Part shown: one piece after another, positions 1 to 10,722 of the stretch
Position numbering within the stretch: position 1 is the first letter of the stretch
Layout: the number at the start of each line of letters is the position of its first letter
Assembly (NCBI GenBank): GCA_014925825.1
Contig: JACGCK010000063.1
Location: 62,001 to 126,000, forward strand
Reading direction: 5' to 3'
Source: Pholiota molesta
Taxonomy: Eukaryota; Basidiomycota; Agaricomycetes; Agaricales; Strophariaceae
DNA: 64,000 nt
Made by a program: the position numbers and the translations under genes
The notes under the pieces: generated by a model
Database searches by the model: none
What the model was told of the DNA's origin: nothing
What the model saw: the letters and a program-made list of their open reading frames with translations, nothing else

Positions 1-907
1 TCCTTGGAAAGTTTGCAAAAGCTTTACGAGTAGATTCTATTGTATTCTCTATCTTGTAGCCATACAATCCTATCCAACACTGTAAAATTGGATGAAATGT
101 GTGAAATACATTCCATAAAAGTCTTGTAATCCCAGAAAATATTCTAACCCAATCGAGATCAAACAGAAATTATTTTCTAGTAAGATTGTGGTACTTTGGC
201 AACGTTTGTATTGAAGTTGTAGCTATAATTCTAATATTCTTGTATGGGTACACAACATTTCTGAGGCATCAGAATGGGTCAAATAATCGTAACTACATTA
301 CAAGATGGATAGAAGTTTCTATCATGGTTTTCGCATACTTATTTATTTTTGGGCTGGAATCCATTATGTATGGATTATATTTAGGGAGACCTACGTATTA
401 AAACTGCTTTTTTGCTGATGAGTCTCATTGACATCGAGCAGTTACTTATCATCATTTGCAATTCACAATAATTACATGCAGATCTGATGCCTATTGATTC
501 AAATATGACATTAGAGACCAATTAGACAATTCAGATGAGCTCCAGGACGAAGAAGAAGCGTCCAACAAATTCTTAAGCAGGTTGAGTTATGCCATACTTA
601 GTACTTACTAATATTGGATCTTCAATCCAACCTCGTAGATAATTTCTCTACGTAGCACCTGGTAACAATCTCTGGATACTCAAAATTCTATGTAAGAAGC
701 TGCTTAAAAGCCCGTAAGTCCAATTCGTTATCATCCATTCCACAACAGAATGGAATCCCAACATCAAGACGTGCTTGCCAGTAATGCAACGGTTATTGTT
801 ATTGCAGAATGGATCGGCCACAGCCTGTATTCAGGATAGCACACCTGGCACACGCTCATGTGCGCCACCACACGCTGGAACACCCGCTGGACGCGCCCTC
901 GCCCACG
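1..907. other. AT-rich flank, no supported gene
   Basis: No convincing coding signal. A 71-codon hydrophobic open frame at 186-401 (+) has no recognisable family and no splice partners, so I do not call it. The minus strand beyond position 908 would have to hold the missing C-terminal part of the adjacent Hsp70-like gene, but I could not find the expected conserved exons there. Confidence 0.5.
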
Positions 908-2834
908 CTAACGCACCCTCGCCCTCGCCACCGCCACCGCGAAATAACTAAGGCTCATCCACAGGCCGACCAACACCACCTTTTTGATATCTAGATCAGA
1001 AATCGTCGTCGGATTGGTGCCAGGGGTGGATTCCGACACCCGTCTCCTGACCAGGTGATTGACGCGGAAAGATACAGCACCATCCGCGACGGCTTTATTG
1101 CTATTCAACGGGCAAGCGCCATATATTAGGGATCGCAAGGCATACAGCGAACGAGCAAAATTCGTACAATTGAGCATCTGGACGACTTATGTCCAGTCCC
1201 GTCGGGGAGAACTGCTCCTTCATTCGCGAAAATAGCCACTCGCTGGCGCCAAAGCCTCCAACAAGAAATACAGACTAAACAATGATTTTATCAAAGGATG
1301 CACAGCAGTTCAATGATTCTACATACGGATATTTCATTTTTGGCCGCCTGCAGCTGCCCGTTGATTGAATCGATGATGCATTGGACAGAAGGCTCGAAGA
1401 ACGAGGCGACGTCAGCCCTAAAAATATGTCATAATCATCGGACCAAATCACCATGGATGAATGTAATTTCCCTGACTTACCCAGCGAGCGTGAGTTGTCC
1501 TGATCGAATGTTAAGTGAAGGCTCTTTATCTTTGTTTTTCAGCGTATCAAACTTGATGTATTGGTTTTCTTCAGCACTGCGGAATCTCAACTTGGTCGTC
1601 TTATCAAAGCAGCGGGTGATACGAGGTACGTCTGCCAGAAAACGGGAATTCTTCAAAGATTCTAAATAAGTGAATAAACAACATAAATCGTGACGGCGAG
1701 TCGAAGGTGAAATACCTTCTAAGAATCGTTTAGCATTGCTCGTGACGAAAATTGATCCCTTAAAATGGCCTTTTTCGATCGTTTAGAAAAAGAAAGGAAC
1801 GAAGAATTGATATAAAACGTACACTCTGGAGGAGCAACTTCTTCGAACGAATCACTGCTTGGCGATGCTTTCTTGTATGTACTAATATCAATAGTACCTC
1901 CACCAGCATCGACGATGATGATGCCTTTCCCCTTCTAAACAACCTTATTAGCTAGCAGATCTCACAAAATTAAATCGTCTTTATACCTTAATAGCCTCGT
2001 TAGCCAATCCGTTTGAAATGCAGAAGTGCAAACTGGCTTCGCCCTCAGTAACAAAAGTAAGTCGTAAATGACCATTCCGAGTATCAGGGATAAGCCCCGC
2101 CATAACAGCGGCCTCGCGCATCATACCCAGCTGCGCGCCTTCCCATCCATTCGGGTGGGTGAGGACGAACTCCGCGCGGGGCAAAAGGTTCTTCCACAGC
2201 TCGGCGCCATATAAGTGCATCTGCTCGATATATATCTTCGCGCACTTGAGGAGATACCTCAGGAAATCGGCGAAGACGTCGATCACCGTCTTGCCTTCCG
2301 GCAGCGCGGGTATATCGTGCGTGGCATGCGCCGCTGACTTGGTCTCAGGCCGCATGTGCAGCTTGAACCTATTCAGCGGTCAGTATGGGAAGGTCGTGCT
2401 GGAGCCATGAATCGTTGTAAATACCATTTGGCCTTGACCCAGCGTTCAGGATCCGCGTCATTGTTTTCGAAACGAGGATGCAGTGCCTCGGCTCCAGCAG
2501 CCTGGAACTGGCCCTGCTTGTCATAAATGACAATGGTCGGGATTTTCGAATCACTCCCGGCGTCATCTTGAGCTGGGAACCTAAACAAGAGATAGAATCA
2601 GGTTAAACATTCCGTTATGCCTGCCAAAAAGTCAAAACATACCTCATTACCCCGCGGATCCCGGGGACTGCGCCGGGATCAAGAATACTTTATGCGGAGA
2701 TGTTAGAATCTTTTGCAAAAGGGAATGCGTCGCGTTAGAACGAACCAGTACGAAATGCCACTGAACGTGGTGCCGACATCAAAAGCAAGCACTAATTTGC
2801 GGGTCAGGCCGCTGTAAGGTGGCGGGGAGGACAT
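908..2834 (-). CDS. HSPA12-like Hsp70 protein, copy A, C-terminally shortened
   Basis: A multi-exon gene for a divergent Hsp70-fold ATPase of the HSPA12 type. The start is ATG at 2834, because it is followed at once by the phosphate-1 motif LAFDVGTTFSG. Later exons give KIPTIVIYD, FVLTHPNGWEG (exon around 1981-2350), the phosphate-2 motif VDAGGGTIDIS (around 1880-1930), FDKTTKLRF (around 1620) and the adenosine-binding motif VFLVGGFGAS (around 1250). All nucleotide-contact motifs look intact. After KAVADGAVSF the family sequence stops near RRVS and an unrelated tail of about 40 residues runs to a stop at 908. Copies B and C continue for another 170 residues or so. I estimate about 450 residues against about 600 for B and C. 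Either the C-terminus has been lost or the last exons are decayed. Family assignment is firm; function is unknown. Confidence 0.75.
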
Positions 2835-3777
2835 TGTGCGGCGTATCAAAGGAAGCAACCGAAAATGAGGAGGCAAAGAATATGGCGGTTCAACCAGTTA
2901 TATGCATGCATAAAGCGATCGGCATGCGTCGTACACGTTGGCGAAGTTGAGGGTGCATGTGTGTGCTGGCTCGCAGCGCCAGGCAGGCCTAGCAGAATCC
3001 TGGTGCAGGTCTCGCTACGCGGCCCATCCTCACGTTGTCGTACAATAAATCATTTATGCCTGGAAGCCCTCCCTGTGTCGACGTCCTATGGCGGCTATGC
3101 TACTGCCAGCTCGCGCGCCTTTCAGGAGCTCACCAGCGAGATTAATAACCAAATGCGTGGCCTGGCCCGTCTAATCACAAATTAGAGCATGTTTAGGATG
3201 CTAAGGTGTAGATACGCACCTCCACCTCATGTATTCGCGACACCATAACCAGCGGCTTGGCTGCAGGATGCACAACATTGACCTCTCTAACGGTCATCGC
3301 CGAAACCCATTCGGTCGTTCAAGATGGTCAATAGGCCAATAATAGGCAGCTTGTTGCGACCTGGAGATATATAAGATATGAGCTGAATATATAACCTAAA
3401 CTTGGAGGGACGCGCCATCGGAGGCTGAGCCAAAACCAAGCCAAAACTCGCCCCAACGAGAAAGCTTCGATATTTCTTGATAACGCCTGACTATGGAAGG
3501 CAAATAAACGAGTAGCGACGTTGCCCTTGTACCCATCCTCGAAGAGCTGTAGTAGTTCGTTGGATTTGGGAACTTTCAAAGACGTGATATGGAGATGGAG
3601 GTCAGACACAAAACGCGCGTCGCGTACAGGTCGCGTATGATCGTGCACGCGCTGACTAAGCGGCTGGAAATGATAGGAGCGTGCAAGGCGCGTGAGCTGG
3701 CGGCGGAGGCGTGCGTCGCATCTTTTTTGCACACCCTTTGGCACGAATCGTCCTCATTCATATATTCATATTTGATC
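2835..3777. other. Upstream region of Hsp70 copy A, no supported gene
   Basis: This holds the promoter side of Hsp70 copy A. Open frames of about 100-140 codons exist on both strands (2865-3185 plus, 3328-3744 minus), but their composition is not protein-like and they match no family I know. Confidence 0.4.
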
Positions 3778-4192
3778 CTACCATAAATTACATCCAAATC
3801 GTAAATCATACATATAAAGCACCAATCCAGTGCTGTAGATATTTATTCTTCCGCATCTACATTCGTCTAAGTCTTTAGCGCTCTCGCACCGTAAATTCTC
3901 TGCATAGCATTCAGCTGAAAAATAATATGGAGTCAAGATGAAGGTTTATGTGAACAAGCGAATTAATCGGAAGCGTACCCGCAACCTTGCATGATAATTT
4001 GCAGTCGTAGTCTTGCTGTGCCTCTCGAGCAGCAGTCAGAATATCCTTGAGAGGGATCTCGTGTTTGGGTTTTGGTGACGGGGTCAGACTTAGACATGTA
4101 GATAAAGGTGGTTGAAGACATCTTTAATAGTACTAAATTATGAACATAGAATTTTAAAGCAGCACCAGAATATCTTACTTCCACGGCGGCAT
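3778..4192 (-). CDS. Possible small cysteine-rich protein, three exons
   Basis: A tentative gene built from splice signals. ATG at 4192 gives MPPWK, and a GTAAGA donor joins an AAAG acceptor near 4134. A second exon reads HEIPLKDILTAAREAQQDYD, and a GTACGC donor near 3978 joins a TTTCAG acceptor near 3914. A third exon contains AECYAENLRCESAKDLDECR and stops at 3778. The frame stays open across both junctions, which supports the model. The predicted product is about 95 residues with several cysteines (pattern C..C....C....C....C.C). I recognise no family. It could equally be a fragment of a larger decayed gene. Confidence 0.3.
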
Positions 4193-4590
4193 AAGTACAT
4201 TATTGATGCGCGTTTTGGCAGGACTCAGATTTCAGAGCGAAAAAAAAATTAAGTTCATTATCGATACAGTGGTTATTTCGAGTTTCTTCCCTCTCAAAGG
4301 GGGCGTAATAATAATAGTAATAATTTAGCGGGGTGTCATAACGGGGTCGTTGCGGTAGAAGTACAGTGCATGATACAAGTCCAAAGAGAACACGAAAGGA
4401 AGAAAGCGAATGTGTTGTGTTGAGCCAAATTTAATGACCGTGGTGTTTGTAGAGTCTGTCTGCAAATCGAAGGGGATGCAGATGCAAATCTCGTCGGGGA
4501 ATTTCGGATAGGGAATGAGAACGCAGGTGCGTGGTAGGTTGTTTTCAGGTTGTAGACGGTTCAAGGGCTGGCGTGGTTTATGGACCGCGT

Positions 4591-5212
4591 CTAATGTCTT
4601 AGGATGCCCCATGCAGTGAGTGCGCCCCCGACAGCCAGCAGCGTGAAGATGGCGAGCGCGCATACACATCGCCGCGCCCACTTGACCTCCACCTCGCGGA
4701 GCGTCGCGATGATCGCCTGGCGCTCCTCCTCGGTCTTCTCCGGCATCCACGCGGGCGCCGCAGCATCCGCCGCGGTAGGCGGCTCGCGCAGCGGCGAGAA
4801 CAGAATAAACGCGCCGAAGATCCAGAATGGGGGAAACACTGCAATGAAACGGGACGAGGTGAGTAACTGTGGTGTGAGCACGAGGGAATGGGGCAGACGC
4901 ACGGAAGCCGAATTTGAAGAGGTACATCGCGAGCGTGAGGGGCTCGGGTGCGTGGAGGGTGTACCCCGGGAGCGGGATCGCCGCCTCCTCGTCGTAGGGC
5001 GGGGGCACGTCCGCGGAGAGGCTCTGCCGGCGCGCGGCGTCGTGGCGCGACTCGTGGGTGCGCGAGCTCGAAAGTGTGTAGCCGAAGCTGGCGTCCATTG
5101 GGTCGACCATGTGCGTCTCGGGCGCAGACCAGGTCGTGTGTGTCAGGCTCTGGGGTGGAGCTTCGATGGATGCGGATGCGAAGGATGTGGAAGCTGATGA
5201 GGATGCAGACAT
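4591..5212 (-). CDS. Small two-helix membrane protein, unknown function
   Basis: Two exons, 5212-4903 and 4838-4591, with a 64-base GT-AG intron. The spliced length is 185 residues. The N-terminal 80 residues are Ser/Thr-rich and contain a PPPYDEEAAIPLPGY motif, a possible WW-domain or ubiquitin-ligase contact (PPxY). A hydrophobic stretch reads LYLFKFGFLFPPFWIFGAFI across the splice junction. A charged EKTEEERQAIIATLREVEVK segment follows, then a C-terminal helix ending ALTAWGILRH. The layout suggests a cytosolic tail and two membrane spans. Conserved fungal proteins of this shape are known to me only as hypothetical. A short upstream ORF lies just before the start. Confidence 0.75.
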
Positions 5213-5231
5213 TGTCGATGTAGTTTAGCTT

Positions 5232-5309
5232 TCAAGAATTTGGATGCAGGGGAGATGTAGATGTGAGCTCGAAGTCGGCGGGCGGTAATTGGGCGAATAG
5301 TGAAGCCAT
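5232..5309 (-). promoter_or_regulatory. Upstream ORF before the membrane protein gene
   Basis: ATG at 5309 opens a 25-codon frame (MASLFAQLPPADFELTS...) that stops at 5232, about 19 bases before the start codon at 5212. If the transcript begins further upstream, this uORF would be translated first and could lower expression of the main frame. Transcription start is not known. Confidence 0.35.
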
Positions 5310-6072
5310 AGCAGTTGTTATTGTGCGGTTATATAGGGGGGCATGATAGTTCTGGGAAAGAGCAATCCACCTCCAATCCAACCAATTCCCGTTGCCATGG
5401 CCCAATTTGGGGAAACGAAATGCCAAATAGATGCAAGCATCGCCCACAAGAATTTGTAGGCCATTCAAGAGTCTTTTACGAAGAAAAAATACCCAAAAGG
5501 TAGTAACGTTGTAGATTAGAGTGTAAGTTTAGTTTCTGGAGTTTTTATTTAGGGAGAAGTGGAGTTGTCTCGCTGGGTGACGATAAATCAAGCCACTCAC
5601 CGTATCCAGTAATCCATCAAACCTACTATACAAGGTAATTCAGGTAGCTATTTTAGTCTGCCGAGCAACAATCCTGACGCGCAGTTCCCATAAAAGGCAG
5701 AAATTCGGTTCACTGTCTAATCCATCCACGCCTATCAAACTTGCACTCCAATCAATCGTGCAACCCAATCCTGCGTCTGTCGTCATCTATAGAATGATTC
5801 CGGTGAATGGATTGGTTTTAACTTTCTAGGTATATATGCGTGCAATCACATTGTTGTCGATGTAAATATCGACTGTACTTCTAGTAAAGCAGTCCGCACC
5901 ATGATCCAGTGCCCTTCTCAGTCATGTATGTTACATTGCCTGTTTCTGCCCCCTCAATCTAGTAGCCTTGTGGAATGCCCAGTTTCAATCAGTATAGTAA
6001 GTTATTTGTAAATTATATACATCTGTCAACTACCTTCTGTACTCCGCATTCAAGAATCAAGCCCGCAGGGCA
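5310..6072. other. Intergenic, no supported gene
   Basis: AT-rich upstream region of the membrane protein gene. No coding or RNA feature recognised. Confidence 0.5.
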
Positions 6073-6738
6073 TCAAGACCACCCACTCCCATCCATGTTC
6101 CGCAACACCAACACCCCCTCCTCCATTATCCGCACGACCTCCCAAACATGCCACGGATCCAAATACGCCGCAATACTCAGCTCCGCGCGCGCCGAGCGCT
6201 GGTCTGCGATCACCGACGGTCGCCCGCCTCAGCAGCGCGACCGTCCGGATACTTATTCGCGGTCGTCCGTGCGGGGCGCATGCGGGCGCGCACGACAAAC
6301 GGATCGAGGAACTCGATTGTGTGCACGGGAGGGGGCCCTTGTACAGGAGCACTGCGAGGCGCGGGAGGAACGGCGCGTCCGCGTCGGGGTGGAGCATGTC
6401 GAAGAAGGTGCAGCCGAGACCCCTGCCGTTGGGGTTGTCGATGTCGAGCCACAGGTGAATGGGAACCTCCTGAACCGTGTCGCGGATGTAGAGCTCGACT
6501 AAGCTGGTCTCTAGTACAACATATTGTTATTTGTGAGTTATCTGTTTTCGATTTCGCCAAGATTTCGCGTTGGTCACGTGATGATACTCAGAATATCCGC
6601 GGTGCATCCCTCGCGTTGCGTGAACTTGAGCATACACTCCTTCCCTCTTACCACCATGTTCCGACCCCTTACGCGCTCTTCCCACTCTAACGGCAAAGCT
6701 ATGAACTCGTCGACGAGATGTGTCCAGCCAAACAGCAT
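6073..6738 (-). pseudogene. Frameshifted F-box-type protein remnant
   Basis: ATG at 6738 follows a TAG that could also be a splice acceptor. The first exon reads MLFGWTHLVDEFIALPLEW and is joined by an intron (GTATCA near 6573 to CTAG near 6514) to KTSLVELYIRDTVQEVPIHL and FFDMLHPDADAPFLPRLAVL. Meaningful sequence then jumps frame near 6340 (HTIEFLDPFVVRARMRP) and again near 6215 (ADQRSARAELSIAAYLDPW), ending at a TGA at 6073. No GT-AG intron of normal size explains the jumps. The text resembles the leucine-rich end of basidiomycete F-box proteins. Two frameshifts point to a pseudogene or to sequencing errors. No F-box itself is visible. Confidence 0.5.
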
Positions 6739-7221
6739 CTACATCGATACCTCTTCCCATGCGCCCTAGCCCCTGGGGAACAATTACTGCCAATATCGGA
6801 CAACAATCGCGACCCAGCACAGGGAATATTCCAGGTCACGGAATCCCTTTAGCTGGTACAATGACGAAGATATCAAGGTACGTAATTCTGAGCTGCCAGA
6901 CTCTATCTGATCACATGAATATATGCGCTCACATCCAAGTCTTAGCGCCCATGATATAAGACAAACTTCATGTATGCCGGACACAAGACATATAGATCGC
7001 CATACAATGTATTCTGGGTACCCACGATTGATTTGAAGGGCTGAGGTATGTTTTTGATGAATATATGCGGTCAATCTGCTCACATTTGACTTCAGTGAGA
7101 CGGGCTCGAGACGGGCTGGCAGGGGCAGGTATGTCACCGTCCAAGAATGCATTGCTCATACAACTGACAAGACATACTACCATCCTAGTCAAATACATAC
7201 AATACATACACATGCCACATA
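6739..7221. other. Intergenic, no supported gene
   Basis: Nothing recognised between the F-box-type remnant and the 3' end of coiled-coil gene 1. Confidence 0.5.
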
Positions 7222-8638
7222 TCACAGAGGGCTCTCCGCGTCGCCGATAATGCTAGCAATACCAGAATACAGAACCACCTTCGGCTTCAACAACACCGAC
7301 TCCTTCCAATCGCCCCTCGCACTCGCAATCTTCTCCGCGCGAACAAGCCCGAGATCCGTTGTGCATAAAATCATCTCCTGCGCCGCCTCAGGGGACGACG
7401 ACGACGCGCCTATTGCATCGTCCATTGTCGCAGGGTTGAACTTGACATCAGGCGCGATGTAGAGCGCTTCCAGGTCGCACGACGTGATTCCTTCCCCGAT
7501 ATGCTTGTTCAGGTCCACAGCGAGCTTCATGACCACCGACACACGCCCCGCGAATCGGCCCACGATGCGCTCGTACAACATTTCTGGGCTGTCCTTGAGC
7601 CCTGCCGTTGTGAAGATGTTGGCGACCGCGCCGAGCATGTCGGAGGAGAGGTCTGGGTCGTGTGCGAGCATCCTCTGTAGGTGCTTTCGCGTCAATTGCC
7701 GCCACCTGCCCGACACGGCTTGTTCTTCTGATATAATGTGGTTAGTCAGAGATGTCTTTTGATTTTGAACTCTACTCACCTGTCTCTCGTACTCGCGCAT
7801 AGATCTCGCTCAGCATATGCTCGTCCTCCGGGGACTCGAACACCCACGACGAGATAATCCAATGTGTATACGCCGCCATACTCGCTTGCACCGCCAGCTG
7901 CACCAATATCGGATCTTCATGATGCTCCGAATTCTTCAACAGCTCCGCCATCCTCGGCCCCACCGTATCCTCCGCGCGCGCATATGCCTCCCTCGCCTCG
8001 TCCGACTCCTGCTCCTTCGCCTCTGCGTCGATCCGCTTCTCCTCAATCGTCAGCTCCTCCGTCATGCTCGCCGCAATCTGCATGATCTCCGAATTCAGAC
8101 TCTCCAGCAGCCCGACGACCTCGACGTTCGACAGCTGGTCCGCCTTGGTCAGGAACGCCTCCGCGCCGCGGAGCTCCGCCGTGCGCGTCTCGAGCAGCTG
8201 CGCGGTCTGCTGCTGCTCAGTCTTGGCGCGCTGGAGCTCGAGCGCGAGGTGCTTCTTCTGCGCCTCGAGGGACACGGTGCCAGTAGCCAGTGCACGGTGC
8301 GCGGTGCGGACGCTGTCCAGCTCCTCCTCGACGCGCCGCGCGTGCGTCAGCAGCCCCTCGATCTCTCGCTCCTGCGCCGCCGCCGCCGCCGCCTTCTCCT
8401 CCACCGCCGTCTGCGTCTCCTGGAGCGACCGGCTCAGGCGCTCGAGCGCCTCTTCGTGTTCTTTTGTCTGCGCGGCGGCGGCAGCGAGCGCGGCGGGGTC
8501 TGGTGCGGGCCGGGCGAGCCAGCCGTGCGGGACGGCGTGCTCCCAGAGTTGGCGTAGCTTGAACGCGCCGAAGAACGTCGCGACGGAGAGCCCGACGACG
8601 GCGAGCGAGGTGATGATAGGCGAGGGCGGCGACGTCAT
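7222..8638 (-). CDS. Coiled-coil paralogue 1, membrane-anchored
   Basis: Two exons, 8638-7780 and 7727-7222, joined by a 52-base GTGAGT...CAG intron; 454 residues. Residues 8-25 (ITSLAVVGLSVATFFGAF) form one hydrophobic helix, likely a membrane anchor. Residues 50-180 are an Ala/Glu/Gln-rich coiled coil. A helical domain follows (SLNSEIMQIAASMTEEL ... PILVQLAVQASMAAYTHWII) and ends with EIYARVRET at the splice. Exon 2 begins EEQAVSGRWRQLT and closes with LLKPKVVLYSGI. The last about 270 residues match coiled-coil paralogues 2 and 3, including the intron position. I recognise no named domain. Very GC-rich coding sequence produces long antisense open frames, which I ignore. Confidence 0.85.
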
Positions 8639-10722
8639 GGTGTCCGTCTTGGTGCGTGTCCCTTTCTCGTGTGGTGGGGCGGTGGTGGTGGGGTGTGGTT
8701 AAGGAGGGAGGGGCTCTGGGGGCGGCTGTGGCATTCCTATGCAGTCGCGACGCGGGCGAGGATGGCGCCTTTTGGGCTCTCTGCGCATGCGGGGGCGTGC
8801 GTGTCTGGGGGGCATGCGGCGGAAACGTGGGTGTTTGAGATGAGGGACGCTGCTGCGTCCCTCCCCTGGGCCTCGTGGGGTGGGCCCACCCCCTCTGCAT
8901 TCTACGCATCTCCCCTGGCAGGCATGGGCGTGGATGCGCTTTGCTGGTATTCGTGATTCAAGCGTTGCGGTGATGTTGATGGGCTAATTATAGCTGATGT
9001 GCACTACTCTGTTCTGGAAGAAGTGCGGCCAGCCTCCAGGCTGATGATCATCCTATATGCGTTACCGCACCCGCGCCCGTAAGTCCTGGTATCCCTTTTT
9101 CGGGTTCTAGGCGGTCTACAGACGCAGAACGAGTCAGCGATATGATGGATCTCAGCATCGCTGTCAGGACTTGGTGGCGGCCTGCGTTGGCGGTCGCCGG
9201 TTTATGTAACTCTCTTCTGGTCTTGGTGTGTCTGACTTTGGCAGGATCCGGCATGCGCATAAAGTATGATCGACGGATGTTCGATACATACGCGGGGTTG
9301 GGGGTGGAGATGGGTTTGGGCGTCCCTTGGGCGTCCCTTGACTGCGATAGCCTGCCCAGTCGTTCTTATCGGTGGTGGCGCCTTGAGATCCGTCGTCTGT
9401 CTACAGCCCGGCCCGCATCTCTCATGAGCCAGTGGAGTCCAGATTCGATGTACGGTGGTGTTGTACCATGCAGTCCCGCTGGGACCTTGAAGTTGAAGGA
9501 AGGTTCTTCCTTATGTTCTTTCCCAGGGCGGATGATGCCTTTCATTTCCTCTGCATAACTTATCCTTTCGCATCAGCAGCATCATCATCATCGTGCGTGT
9601 GCGCTGCGTTTGCACTGCGCGGATGATGATAACCCGTTGATGTCCTCGGGCGTTTCGGTGCTTCACAAATTATCTTTGTCGAGGATATGGTCCGTGTTTC
9701 GTGGCGTTTGCGACGGGGTATGTAGGCGCCGGCGCAGCTGCCTTGCCTCTTATCTGTTTCGTTCCGTTCTGGGTTGCGCAGGACTATGCTGTGTACCGCT
9801 TCCGCGGCAGGGCGTTCGTAGAGCGTTTATGGTAAAGATGGCAGTTGTATTCCGCCGGGAAGTCATCACCGACGGGGTGTGTAAAGGATGTCATGGACGA
9901 TAATGACATGACGTTACGCATTTGTGGGTTATGTGTTCACCATTTTTTAGTCTGGGGAAGTAATGTTTTTTCGGGCAGAACTTGCAAGCAAGTTACTAGC
10001 TTCCAACTTCTGAAATGAAGTTTGGAAACGGGGGAGTAATCTCGCCAGATGATGTCTTATAATGATCTCCCTGGAATTGGAATGGATGTAGACGCGCTTC
10101 GCTACTCGTGCTCTTACTTTTACCCGCATGCGATGATGTTGATGGACTACAGTAGCGATCTTTTGGATATTGTTTTGCACTCGAGCGTTGCTCGAGCGTC
10201 GTCATTGTCAATGGGTTGCAAATGTGGCCCATGGGTGGGTTGTGTCAAGTGGTTGAAACTTGAAGTCGAAGATGTCGTCTTAATGCCGTCGTATGCCCTG
10301 ATTGACTTTTCGATAGTGTTCAAACACAAATTGGTGAGTCAGTCGTAGATGTCCAAATCTTGGGCATGATTCTTTCATCGAAACTTTCATCAGGGAAAAC
10401 GAATCTCCTCAGGAAAATATTCCAGCGTAAAAGATAGCACGTGATGTTCTCAAAAGAGCATTTTACGCCAATTTTACGCGGTAACTTGGCGGTAACTTGC
10501 TGTAACTTGCCGTTGATATCCTGCTGAATTTTTTGCTCGACTTTTCCGACAACCATCGTCAAGGTCAAACTTCGTCCAGAAGTCGTTGATGAACTCTTTA
10601 CCCTCATGCTCCCCCAACTAACGGTACGCGCACCCGTGTTCTAGAATCATTTACAGTAAGTTAAATAACGCATGTCATGGGTGATAGTATATTAACATGA
10701 GAAATCAAAAGGTCCCGACAGT
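8639..10722. other. Two kilobases without a supported gene
   Basis: This holds the upstream region of coiled-coil gene 1 and the downstream region of coiled-coil gene 2. Several open frames of 60-140 codons occur on both strands, but none has recognisable motifs or splice logic. I see no element ends or terminal repeats. Confidence 0.4.

Noticed and set aside
7817..8702. Long plus-strand frames opposite coiled-coil gene 1
   Set aside because: Arg/Leu- or Ser-rich antisense of a GC-rich coiled coil; no start context or motifs.
9142..9903. Open frames in the 2-kb gap between the coiled-coil genes
   Set aside because: No family resemblance, splice logic or codon pattern like the neighbours.
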